DNA of 9,679 nt from JBGSIZ01 sp041742255 (GTDB taxonomy: Bacteria; Pseudomonadota; Alphaproteobacteria; Rhodobacterales; Rhodobacteraceae): contig JBGSIZ010000195.1 in NCBI GenBank assembly GCA_041742255.1, positions 1-9,679 on the forward strand. The letters run 5' to 3'. Positions 1 through 6,428 of this stretch are shown here, piece after piece (position 1 is the stretch's first letter; each line of letters begins with the position of its first letter). Both the position numbers and the translations under genes were made by a program. The notes under the pieces were generated by a model, which saw only the letters and a program-made list of their open reading frames with translations, did not search any database and had not been told where the DNA came from.

Positions 1-7
1 GCAACCA

Positions 8-1609
8 ATGCCCGCGCAACCCACGGCCAATCAACCCGTAACCAGTCAACCCATGGGCATGCCCCCCTTGGGCCAACCCACCCCGCGCAGCGGCAGCATC
101 GAAACGCCGGCACAAATCGCGGCAGGCACCGACATCGACCAAATCCGGCAGGAAGGTCTGACCGGGCGGCAACTGCGCATGGCGCGCCGGGTTGCGCAAA
201 AACACGGGCTTGCGGTCACGTCGGACTTTGACGCGGTGCGGCAATTGCGGACGCGCGGCATCGACCCGTTTGAACGCTCCACCATCCTTGAACTGGTGGG
301 TCCAACCGCCGAGGCGGCCACCGGAATGGCCACCGGGTTCGGCATCCCCGCCGACGGGTCCGATCCGGGCACCCCCATCGGGCGTATCCAACTGCCGCAA
401 ACCATCCCGCAAAAAGGCCGCGAGGTCGGACCGCAGATCAAGGGCAATCCGGCCGAAAATCGGGCCAGCGAAATCCTGAAAATCCAACGGGACATCGCGC
501 GGCGGCGGCGCAAGGCGATCACGCTTCTGTTCTCGCGTCTGGCGATGTTCGTGCTGCTGCCAACCTTTCTGGCGGGCTACTATTTCTATGTCATCGCGAC
601 CCCGATGTATACGACCAAGACCGAATTCGTGATCCAGCAGGCCGAGGCCACAGGTGGCGTCGGCGGGCTTGGCGGGCTGTTCCAGGGGACCGGGTTCGCC
701 ACATCACAAGACAGCATCACGGTGCAATCCTACCTGACCTCGCGGTCGGCCATGCTGCGGCTCGATGCGGATCACAACTTCCGCGAACACTTCAGCAACC
801 CCGACATCGACCCGATCCAGCGGCTCGCGGCGGACGCCGGGTCCGAGGATATGTTCAAGGTCTATTCGAAACGGATTTCGCTCGGCTATGACCCGACCGA
901 AGGCATCCTCAAGATGGAAGTGACGGCAACCGACCCCGCCACCAGCCAACGCTTTGCCGAGGCGCTGGTGGATTACGCCGAAGAACAGGTGGACCAACTC
1001 ACCGCGCGCCTGCGCGACGACCAGATGGAAGGCGCGCTGCAAAGCTATCAAGAGGCCGAACAGCGGCGCACGGACGCGCTCGCCGAACTCCTGCGCATCC
1101 AGACCGAAGTGGCGGTGATCGACCCGGTGGGCGAAACGGCGGCGATACTGGCCCAGATCAGCACGCTGGAATCCGAACGCCAGCGCAAGGTGCTGGAACT
1201 TGCGTCCCTCCAAAGCGCGACACGCCCGAACGAAGGACGGGTGAACGCCGTCAAAGGCGAGATTGGGGCGTTTGAACAACTCATCGGGGAACTGCGCGAC
1301 CGGATGACCGGGTCCAACGCAAACGGGACGACGCAGGCGCAGAAAAACACCGAACTGCGCATCGCCGAGGAGAATTATCAATTCCAGACGGTGATGGTGC
1401 AACAAGCGCTCGCCGCGATGGAGGCCGCCCGGCTGGAGGCAAACCGTCAGGTCCGCTATCTCTCGCTCGGGGTGGAACCCGTCGCACCCGACAGCCCAAC
1501 CTATCCCCGCGCGTTCGAGGATACGGCGATTTCCTTCCTCATCTTCGCGGGCATCTACCTGATGCTGTCGCTCACCACCGCCATTCTCCGGGAACAGGTC
1601 TCGTCATGA
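8..1609 (+). CDS. kpsE: Capsule polysaccharide export inner-membrane protein, KpsE/CtrB/BexC type, with long N-terminal extension (5' end uncertain)
   Basis: This is probably the polysaccharide co-polymerase-like subunit that links an ABC capsule exporter in the inner membrane to the outer-membrane channel. The architecture shows it: a first membrane segment at about residues 174-196, a large periplasmic part (about 200-505) rich in helical, coiled-coil-like sequence (about 320-480), and a second membrane segment at about 506-526 with a short cytoplasmic tail. The Pro-rich stretch before the last segment (about 491-500) is typical of Wzz/KpsE proteins. KpsE relatives are usually near 380 residues; this one has about 170 extra N-terminal residues. 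They comprise a Pro/Gln-rich start (1-35) and a basic, folded-looking part (about 42-100, with LTGRQLRMARRVAQKHG). The frame stays open to the window edge and no ribosome binding site is visible before the ATG at 8, so the gene may start upstream. Its TGA overlaps the kdsA start by ATGA, indicating co-transcription and coupled translation. Confidence 0.85.
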   Translation: MPAQPTANQPVTSQPMGMPPLGQPTPRSGSIETPAQIAAGTDIDQIRQEGLTGRQLRMARRVAQKHGLAVTSDFDAVRQLRTRGIDPFERSTILELVGPTAEAATGMATGFGIPADGSDPGTPIGRIQLPQTIPQKGREVGPQIKGNPAENRASEILKIQRDIARRRRKAITLLFSRLAMFVLLPTFLAGYYFYVIATPMYTTKTEFVIQQAEATGGVGGLGGLFQGTGFATSQDSITVQSYLTSRSAMLRLDADHNFREHFSNPDIDPIQRLAADAGSEDMFKVYSKRISLGYDPTEGILKMEVTATDPATSQRFAEALVDYAEEQVDQLTARLRDDQMEGALQSYQEAEQRRTDALAELLRIQTEVAVIDPVGETAAILAQISTLESERQRKVLELASLQSATRPNEGRVNAVKGEIGAFEQLIGELRDRMTGSNANGTTQAQKNTELRIAEENYQFQTVMVQQALAAMEAARLEANRQVRYLSLGVEPVAPDSPTYPRAFEDTAISFLIFAGIYLMLSLTTAILREQVSS

Positions 1610-2442
1610 TGAAAACCGTCACCATCGGCGGGCTGTCCGTCTCCAACGATCTGCCACTCCTCGTCATCGCGGGGCCCTGTCAACTTGAAGGCCTGGATCA
1701 CGCCCAGATGATCGCGGGGCGGATGGCGGAAATCTGCGCCGAGGCAGGCGCGCAATTCGTGTTCAAGGCGAGCTATGACAAGGCCAACCGGACCTCCCTT
1801 GGGGGCAAACGGGGACTTGGCATCGACGAAGGGCTCAAGGTGCTGCAATCGGTGAAACAGGCCATTGGTTGCCCCACGCTCACAGATATCCACAACGAAA
1901 CGCAGTGCAGTATCGTGGCCGAAGTGGTGGACATCCTCCAAATCCCCGCGTTCCTGTGCCGCCAAACCGACCTGTTGCTGGCAGCGGGCGAAACCGGGGC
2001 AGTCATCAACGTGAAAAAGGGACAGTTCCTGGCCCCCTGGGACATGCCCAACGTGGTGTCCAAGATCGAAAGCACGGGTAACACCCGCATCCTTTTGACG
2101 GAACGGGGAACCTCGTTCGGCTACAACACACTGGTGGCCGACATGCGCAGCCTGCCGCAAATGGCGGCAACGGGTTATCCGGTGGTGATGGACGCAACCC
2201 ACTCGGTGCAACAACCGGGGGGGCAAGGGGGCAGTTCGGGGGGGCAGCGTGAATTTGCACCCGTCATGGCGCGGGCGGCGGTCAGCCTTGGCATCGCGGC
2301 GGTGTTCATCGAAACCCACGAGGCGCCGGATACAGCCCCCTCCGACGGGCCCAACATGATCCCGCTCGACCAGATGCATGCGCTGATCACCAGCCTCATG
2401 GCGTTTGACACACTGGCCAAGGCCAACCCGATCCGGCTGTGA
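1606..2442 (+). CDS. kdsA: 3-deoxy-8-phosphooctulonate synthase (Kdo-8-phosphate synthase), metal-dependent class
   Basis: This cytoplasmic enzyme condenses phosphoenolpyruvate with arabinose-5-phosphate to Kdo-8-phosphate, the committed step to Kdo for LPS core and for capsule linkers. The 278 residues match the family's usual length and carry its hallmarks: AGPC near residue 22, FKASYDKANRTS (53-64), TDIHNETQ (93-100), DATHSVQQPGG (196-206) and FIETHEAPDTAPSDGPN (234-250). The four metal ligands known from the Aquifex enzyme (Cys, His, Glu, Asp) are present as C25, H199, E236 and D247 with identical spacing. This places it in the metal-dependent class; E. coli KdsA has Asn at the Cys position. 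The start is at the ATGATG junction overlapping the capsule export gene; the second ATG (1609) is an equally possible start. An AGG a few bases upstream is a modest ribosome binding site. Its position directly behind a capsule exporter suggests supply of Kdo for capsule, although it could be the cell's only kdsA. Confidence 0.97.
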   Translation: MMKTVTIGGLSVSNDLPLLVIAGPCQLEGLDHAQMIAGRMAEICAEAGAQFVFKASYDKANRTSLGGKRGLGIDEGLKVLQSVKQAIGCPTLTDIHNETQCSIVAEVVDILQIPAFLCRQTDLLLAAGETGAVINVKKGQFLAPWDMPNVVSKIESTGNTRILLTERGTSFGYNTLVADMRSLPQMAATGYPVVMDATHSVQQPGGQGGSSGGQREFAPVMARAAVSLGIAAVFIETHEAPDTAPSDGPNMIPLDQMHALITSLMAFDTLAKANPIRL

Positions 2443-2449
2443 CCCGGCA

Positions 2450-2503
2450 CGGTGGGTTTGGCCCCGTCAAACCCACTGGTTACGCCAAACCCACTGGTCA
2501 CGT
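2450..2503 (+). repeat. Hairpin plus two-copy 18-bp tandem direct repeat after kdsA
   Basis: Eight bases after the kdsA stop, positions 2450-2460 pair with 2468-2478 (11 pairs including one G-U, loop of 7). The 3' arm is part of an 18-bp unit beginning CAAACCCACTGGT that is repeated head-to-tail at 2468-2485 and 2486-2503 with 16 of 18 bases identical. The second copy carries the same arm (2486-2496), so two mutually exclusive hairpins are possible. No T-tract follows, so it is not a textbook intrinsic terminator. It could be a Rho-type or attenuating structure, an mRNA-stabilising hairpin or a protein-binding repeat. Confidence 0.6.
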
Positions 2504-2553
2504 CGCCCCATTCCGGCCTAGTGTCGGGGCATCCTGACAGGCGATTGATCCCC

Positions 2554-3903
2554 ATGCGTTTTGCCCTCCTCTGCGTTTTTCTCCTCTGCCAAACCCTCCC
2601 GGCGATGGCACAGGACACCGGGCCAAACGGACCCATCACCACCGAAAATTCGGCAGGCACAGACGCGGCCATAGCGACCCGGATCCGGGACATCCTCGGG
2701 GAACTGGGCACCTATGACGATGTGACGGTCCAGGTGGCGGATGGCATCGTGACGCTGCGGGGGACGACGACGTCGATGGTGGACATCGCCAACCTCAACG
2801 CGCTCGTGAACCGGGTTCAAGGGGTGGTAGCGGTCAAGACTCAGGTGACAGAAACCACAGACATCGTGCGCAGGCTTGATCCGGCGCTCGATCGGTTCAT
2901 GGCGCGGGTGGATCAACTCGTCACCATCCTGCCGCTGGCGGTGATCGCGCTCTGTGTGTTTCTGGCGGTGACGTTTCTGGGGCGGGCGCTCGCGCGGCTC
3001 AAACGGCCATGGGACCGGATCGCGCCCAATGCGTTCATCGCGGACCTGTTCCGGCAGATCGTGCAGATCGTGTTCGGCATAGGGGGGCTGGTGGTGGCGC
3101 TCGATATCCTCAACGCAACGGCGCTTCTCTCGACCATTCTGGGGGCGGCAGGGATCGTCGGTCTGGCGCTCGGTTTCGCGGTCCGGGACACCGTGGAAAA
3201 CTACATCGCCTCGGTCATGCTGTCGATCCGGCAACCGTTCCGGCCCAACGATACAGTGGAAATCAACGGGGACCAGGGCAAGGTCATCCGCCTGACCAGC
3301 AGGGCCACGATCCTGTTGTCGTTTGATGGCAACCACATCCGCATCCCCAACGCGACCGTGTTCAAAAGCAGGATCGTGAACTTCTCGCAAAACGCGGAAC
3401 GGCGGTTTATGTTCACCATCTGCGTGGACCCCGGCACCGACCTGTCCATCGCGCGCACGCTTGCCGCCGACACGGTGCAGGGGTTGCCGTTTGTCCTGTC
3501 CAACCCACCGGCGCAGGCGTGGCTGGCCAACCTCACCGATGCCGGGGTCGAGGTAACCGTGACCGGCTGGATCGACCAGAACGACACCTCGATCCTTCTG
3601 GCCCGGAGCGAGGCGTTGCGGCTCGTGAAACTGGCGTTTGAAACCGCCGGAATCGCGATCCCGGACACCACCTACCGGATCATGCTGGACGGCGGGGGGC
3701 ACCTGCCCGCCATGGTGCCCCCCACGGTCCCCGTGCCCCCTCTCGTGCCCGCACCCATGCCCCCTGCCCCTGCCCCACCCGAAACCTCCGCCGTGGCCGA
3801 GGTGGACGCGACCACCGAAACAGCGCTCGAAAAAATTATCGACGCGGAACGCACCGCCGACGAAAACGAGGACCTGCTGCGCAAGGACGCCCTGCACGAA
3901 TAG
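2554..3903 (+). CDS. MscS-family mechanosensitive channel with periplasmic BON domain
   Basis: This is a small-conductance mechanosensitive channel subunit of the inner membrane, expected to open under membrane tension during hypo-osmotic shock. Read from the ATG at 2554 it has 449 residues and begins with a clear signal peptide (hydrophobic residues 3-15, cleavage after AMA at about 19). A BON domain follows (about 36-102, with the VADGIVTLRGT turn), which is thought to bind phospholipid or envelope partners. Then come three membrane segments (about 123-145, 168-187, 191-222). The last is the Gly/Ala-rich pore helix ending FAVRDTVENYIAS, followed by the MscS beta domain (about 230-275, with QPFRPNDTVEINGDQGKV) and the C-terminal alpha/beta part to about 378. 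The tail holds a Pro-rich run (388-410) and an acidic helix. The frame is open upstream to a GTG at 2452, but that start would place 34 repeat-encoded residues before the signal peptide, so 2554 is preferred; its ribosome binding site is weak. It may be co-transcribed with kdsA or have its own promoter. Confidence 0.93.
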   Translation: MRFALLCVFLLCQTLPAMAQDTGPNGPITTENSAGTDAAIATRIRDILGELGTYDDVTVQVADGIVTLRGTTTSMVDIANLNALVNRVQGVVAVKTQVTETTDIVRRLDPALDRFMARVDQLVTILPLAVIALCVFLAVTFLGRALARLKRPWDRIAPNAFIADLFRQIVQIVFGIGGLVVALDILNATALLSTILGAAGIVGLALGFAVRDTVENYIASVMLSIRQPFRPNDTVEINGDQGKVIRLTSRATILLSFDGNHIRIPNATVFKSRIVNFSQNAERRFMFTICVDPGTDLSIARTLAADTVQGLPFVLSNPPAQAWLANLTDAGVEVTVTGWIDQNDTSILLARSEALRLVKLAFETAGIAIPDTTYRIMLDGGGHLPAMVPPTVPVPPLVPAPMPPAPAPPETSAVAEVDATTETALEKIIDAERTADENEDLLRKDALHE

Positions 3904-3937
3904 CAAAACTTTTTTGCAAACTGGGGCACGGTCAGGC

Positions 3938-3966
3938 TTGAACCGGCACAACCTTCCGCGTAAGAC
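3938..3966 (+). promoter_or_regulatory. Predicted sigma-70-type promoter for tRNA-Gln
   Basis: TTGAAC (3938-3943) and TAAGAC (3961-3966) are separated by exactly 17 bases, and the -10 element ends 12 bases before the mature tRNA 5' end. Spacing and the TTGA core fit a housekeeping promoter in alphaproteobacteria, and a tRNA needs one here because the preceding gene has ended. This is a prediction from pattern and position only. Confidence 0.55.
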
Positions 3967-3978
3967 CGCCCCTGCTGC

Positions 3979-4053
3979 TGGGGCGTGGCCAAGTGGTAAG
4001 GCATCGGTTTTTGGTACCGTGTACCGTAGGTTCGAATCCTACCGCCCCAGCCA
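3979..4053 (+). tRNA. trnQ: tRNA-Gln (anticodon UUG)
   Basis: This is a 75-nt cloverleaf including an encoded CCA. The acceptor stem TGGGGCG/CGCCCCA pairs at all 7 positions, the D arm is GCC/GGC, and the T arm GTAGG-TTCGAAT-CCTAC pairs at all 5. The anticodon loop TTTTGGT places TTG at 4011-4013, reading CAA/CAG glutamine codons; the U1-A72 pair is a glutamine tRNA identity feature. The outermost anticodon-stem pair (27:43) is a U-U mismatch; the inner four pairs are good. It lies between the plus-strand capsule/channel genes and the minus-strand T6SS module, a position often used as an integration site by islands. Confidence 0.98.
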
Positions 4054-4066
4054 GTTTCCAACTGGC
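4050..4066. repeat. Perfect inverted repeat spanning the tRNA 3' end
   Basis: GCCAGTT and AACTGGC form a 7-bp perfect stem with a 3-base loop. The 5' arm includes the discriminator base and the CCA of the tRNA. A hairpin here could end transcription or guide 3' processing from either strand, but no T-tract follows on either strand, so it is not a standard terminator. Confidence 0.45.
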
Positions 4067-4175
4067 AAATGATGATGCGACATGTTGGCCGTCGCGGGCT
4101 GACCGCCACAGTTGGGCGTATGCCGCCACCGTGGCACAGCGACCCATGCAAGCCTCCTGATAAACCTCGACCGGG

Positions 4176-5411
4176 TCAGCGGCCGCGCAGCGTGTCCGCG
4201 AGCGTCGCCTGCAATCCCTGCAGGCCCATCTGCGCGCCGCGCAGATCAGGGAAACGGCCGGTCGGAAGGTCAAACGCCGGATGCTGGATTGGCGCGACCT
4301 CCAGTCCAGCGGCCCGCGCGATCCACACCATGGCCGCACCGTCATAGGGCACAGCCCATGACAGATCATCGTCGAAATCGGTAACGTGTCGGTCACTGAA
4401 GGACGCGATTTGTCGCTGCCGACTGTCAAGCACGGCAACGATGGCCTTGCGGCAAGCGTCTGCATCGCCCTGTGCCAACGCCACAAAGAAACCCCGCGCC
4501 ACAGCGCGCACCTCGGCGCCGCCTTTGCCATGGGCGCGGGCCATCAGCAGTTCGGGGCGCCCCATGGCCCAGGCAAGACCGATCATCGGAATTGCAGGCA
4601 CAAAGGGCTCATTCTCGATCAACAGGGCAAGGCGCTGCCCCAATTCACGGGCCTCGCCCAGCCGCCCGACGGCCGCCAGCAACAGGATCGTTCGACCCAT
4701 CTCGATGGGGTCCGGCGTGGTCAGCGCACTCTCTCCCGCGAGGTCAAGCTGGCACAGCGCACGCTGGTAGCGCAGCCCGATCAGGTCCAGATAGCGTCCC
4801 GCGTCAAAGCTGTCAGCGTGCGCGCTGTCGCGAACAAAGCGCCGCTCTATCAACGCCTGCCGCGCCAACAGGGCTGTCAACAGCCGCCCTGCGTCGCTGC
4901 GCCCGGCCCGAAACTCCGCCAACGTGGCGGCATGACGATCGTCCCAAGGGTTAAGCAGCGAACGACGTGACAGTTCATCATCGCACCGCACCGCCGCGCG
5001 CGCCAGCAGACCGGGCCAATCCAGCAGTTTCGCGGGAAATTCATGCGGTTGCAACGACGTGCCAGGTTGCACGGCAAACGGTTCGGTCGCACTGCGGGTT
5101 AACCCCGTTGGCCCGTCTGCATAGATCCAGACCTCGAAACGGGCCTGTGCGATCTTACCGTTGTCGATCTTCTCCAGCAGGTCCATCGCTGTCTCGATGG
5201 TCTCCGGCGGCCAAAGCCCCCCGCGCTGCAAAACGATGGCCTCAAGACAATGGCGCGTATAGGCCGCCCCGCCCATACCCGCCTTTCGCGGTGCCTGATC
5301 CTCGGCGGCGTGGAGGGTATCGACGACGACCATCTCGAACGCGCCATCCGCCAGCGGTTTCAGCCCCAGCGTGCCGATCCCGTCGCCGCCTTTGCCCGCA
5401 AGTTTCAGCAT
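4176..5411 (-). CDS. Unrecognised 411-residue protein, last gene of the T6SS effector module (putative immunity or accessory protein)
   Basis: No family is recognised with confidence. The preferred start is the ATG at 5411, giving 411 residues and a gap of 7 bases after the upstream gene. The ATG at 5453 adds 14 residues that only recode the end of that gene. There is no signal peptide and no membrane segment, so the protein should be cytoplasmic. Residues 10-110 look like an alpha/beta domain (FEMVVVDTLH, FEVWIYADG). Residues 155-375 look almost entirely helical, with Ala/Leu/Arg-rich segments such as TILLLAAVGRLGEARELG (241-258) that suggest a helical-repeat fold. The end, VPYDGAAMVWIARAAG with a following DLP, loosely resembles the tail of all-alpha immunity proteins such as Imm49; this is a weak impression. 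As the last cistron behind a toxin-like gene, it is a candidate second immunity protein, a toxin regulator or a second cargo. Confidence 0.6.
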   Translation of the reverse strand: MLKLAGKGGDGIGTLGLKPLADGAFEMVVVDTLHAAEDQAPRKAGMGGAAYTRHCLEAIVLQRGGLWPPETIETAMDLLEKIDNGKIAQARFEVWIYADGPTGLTRSATEPFAVQPGTSLQPHEFPAKLLDWPGLLARAAVRCDDELSRRSLLNPWDDRHAATLAEFRAGRSDAGRLLTALLARQALIERRFVRDSAHADSFDAGRYLDLIGLRYQRALCQLDLAGESALTTPDPIEMGRTILLLAAVGRLGEARELGQRLALLIENEPFVPAIPMIGLAWAMGRPELLMARAHGKGGAEVRAVARGFFVALAQGDADACRKAIVAVLDSRQRQIASFSDRHVTDFDDDLSWAVPYDGAAMVWIARAAGLEVAPIQHPAFDLPTGRFPDLRGAQMGLQGLQATLADTLRGR

Positions 5412-5418
5412 CCCGGTC

Positions 5419-6408
5419 TCAGACCCGCGTGACGCGCAGGGTTGCGGGGTCAAGCCGGACAGCCACCGGATGGTCCGGCGCGATCGGCGGGCTGCCGATG
5501 TCGGCGCACATCTTCAGATAGGCGGGCCAGAACACGTCATCCTGCGCAAAGGGCAGCACGGCGTTGGGCAACGGATCGGGCAGGTAACTTTCGACCTCGA
5601 CCGGACCCAGTCCGCGCGCGATCCGGCGCATGTTCACCGCGCGGATGTCGTAATCGTCCAGCAACAGAAATTCATCAACCAGATAGACGCGCTTGCCCTC
5701 CGGGTTGTCCTTGATAAATGTGGTGCCAAGGTTCAGATCGCGCACCGCCTGTAGCGCATTGCGCACCCGGTCCGGGTCCGGATCATCCCAAACCTGCGCG
5801 AGCATCCAATAGGGGCCAAGGCTGTCGGCGTCCGGGTCATACCCCGCGCCGCGCCACAGACCGGGGTCCACATTGGTCATCGTGGTGAACCAGGCGGCCT
5901 TGTTGACCATATAAGGATTGGCGTGATCGTTCACCCAAGCGCCGGGGCTGGGGTTGCCGAAAAGCGTGAGGTTCAGCGTGTCACTGTTGCGGGCCCGGTA
6001 ATCGGTCCAGATGTCCGCGGCAAAATCCTCCGCCCACGCGGTCCAGCCGGCAGCGTGCCAACGTGGAACCGCCATACCCATGACAGTTGCAAAGCCATAC
6101 TTGTTGCCGATCTTGACAGCGCTGCCGCGCGCTTTGCGCACAAGGTCAGCATTCAGCAACTGCAACGACAACATGTAAGCAAGCGTCAGCCCCCGTTCGG
6201 CGGGATCAGAGGCGACGATCAAGGAAAACCGCTTGTCATGGGCAATGGTGTCAAACGCAGAGCCGGCCCCGATGGCGTTTGGGGCATTGCCTGACATGAA
6301 CCGTTCGATCTTGCCGATGGCGTGGGAAACATCGTCTCTCGCCAGAGACAAATTGACAGAGTCGCGCTGCCTCTTGATCTCTGCATCCACGCGGTTCTGG
6401 TCTAGCAT
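5419..6408 (-). CDS. Unrecognised 329-residue protein directly downstream of the nuclease toxin (putative immunity protein)
   Basis: No family is recognised. By position it is the best candidate to neutralise the nuclease encoded just upstream: the first gene after the toxin, 20 bases away, same strand, with the strongest ribosome binding site in the window. It has no signal peptide and no clear membrane segment, so it is predicted cytoplasmic, where a nuclease inhibitor would be needed. It is rich in aromatic residues and aspartate, for example WHAAGWTAWAEDFAADIW (117-134), GPYWMLAQVWDDPDPDRV (198-215) and DEFLLLDDYD (245-254). The overall acidity and many Trp/Tyr would fit binding to a basic nuclease surface, but this is inference. 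A helix YDIRAVNMRRIARGLG (253-268) followed by DPLP resembles the end of the next protein. The stop lies 7 bases before the preferred start of that gene, so the two are probably co-translated. Confidence 0.68.
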   Translation of the reverse strand: MLDQNRVDAEIKRQRDSVNLSLARDDVSHAIGKIERFMSGNAPNAIGAGSAFDTIAHDKRFSLIVASDPAERGLTLAYMLSLQLLNADLVRKARGSAVKIGNKYGFATVMGMAVPRWHAAGWTAWAEDFAADIWTDYRARNSDTLNLTLFGNPSPGAWVNDHANPYMVNKAAWFTTMTNVDPGLWRGAGYDPDADSLGPYWMLAQVWDDPDPDRVRNALQAVRDLNLGTTFIKDNPEGKRVYLVDEFLLLDDYDIRAVNMRRIARGLGPVEVESYLPDPLPNAVLPFAQDDVFWPAYLKMCADIGSPPIAPDHPVAVRLDPATLRVTRV

Positions 6409-6412
6409 CTCG

Positions 6413-6420
6413 TCCTCCTA
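6413..6420 (-). promoter_or_regulatory. Very strong ribosome binding site of the putative immunity gene
   Basis: On the minus strand the sequence reads TAGGAGGA, then four bases, then the ATG at 6408. This is a near-perfect Shine-Dalgarno match, much better than those of the vgrG-linked gene or the toxin, which rely on overlapping stop/start codons. It supports the start choice and suggests that the downstream protein is made in excess over the toxin, as expected for an immunity protein. Confidence 0.75.
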
Positions 6421-6428
6421 TCCATCGT

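Larger units (their letters stand above)
3932..4147 (-). other. Short ORF with strong ribosome binding site running antisense into tRNA-Gln; possible truncated gene
   Basis: A possible 71-codon frame starts at the ATG at 4147 (minus strand), 28 bases after the last T6SS-module gene. An excellent ribosome binding site, CAGGAGG (4153-4159), lies 5 bases before the start. Only the first 31 or so codons (MGRCATVAAYAQLWRSARDG...) lie outside the tRNA; the rest reads the complement of the tRNA and its leader, which is not plausible protein. Either the start and ribosome binding site are a chance match, or they are the surviving 5' end of a gene cut off at the tRNA boundary. No function can be assigned. 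Confidence 0.25.

Noticed and set aside
2452..2553. GTG at 2452 as start of the channel gene
   Set aside because: It would add 34 residues encoded by the hairpin/tandem repeat in front of a good signal peptide, with no ribosome binding site.
3903..3917. GCAAAA-CTT-TTTTGC hairpin after the channel gene as an intrinsic terminator
   Set aside because: The stem is short and A/T-rich and no T-tract follows the second arm; termination here cannot be claimed.
2518..3951. Long minus-strand open frame opposite the MscS-family gene
   Set aside because: Its product is His/Arg/Gly-rich with no domain logic, and the plus strand clearly encodes a BON plus MscS channel. It is a shadow of high-GC codon use.
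3672..4151. Minus-strand frame through the tRNA giving a GGRIRTYGTRYQK-like product
   Set aside because: This is the familiar false protein produced by translating the complement of a tRNA; it also overlaps the channel gene.
4054..4175. Terminator for the T6SS operon
   Set aside because: No GC-rich stem followed by T residues is visible on the minus strand; only distant CTGACC/GGTCAG complementarity was found.
5412..5453. ATG at 5453 as start of the 411-residue gene
   Set aside because: It overlaps the preceding gene by 35 bases and adds residues of no visible value; the ATG at 5411 follows the stop by 7 bases.
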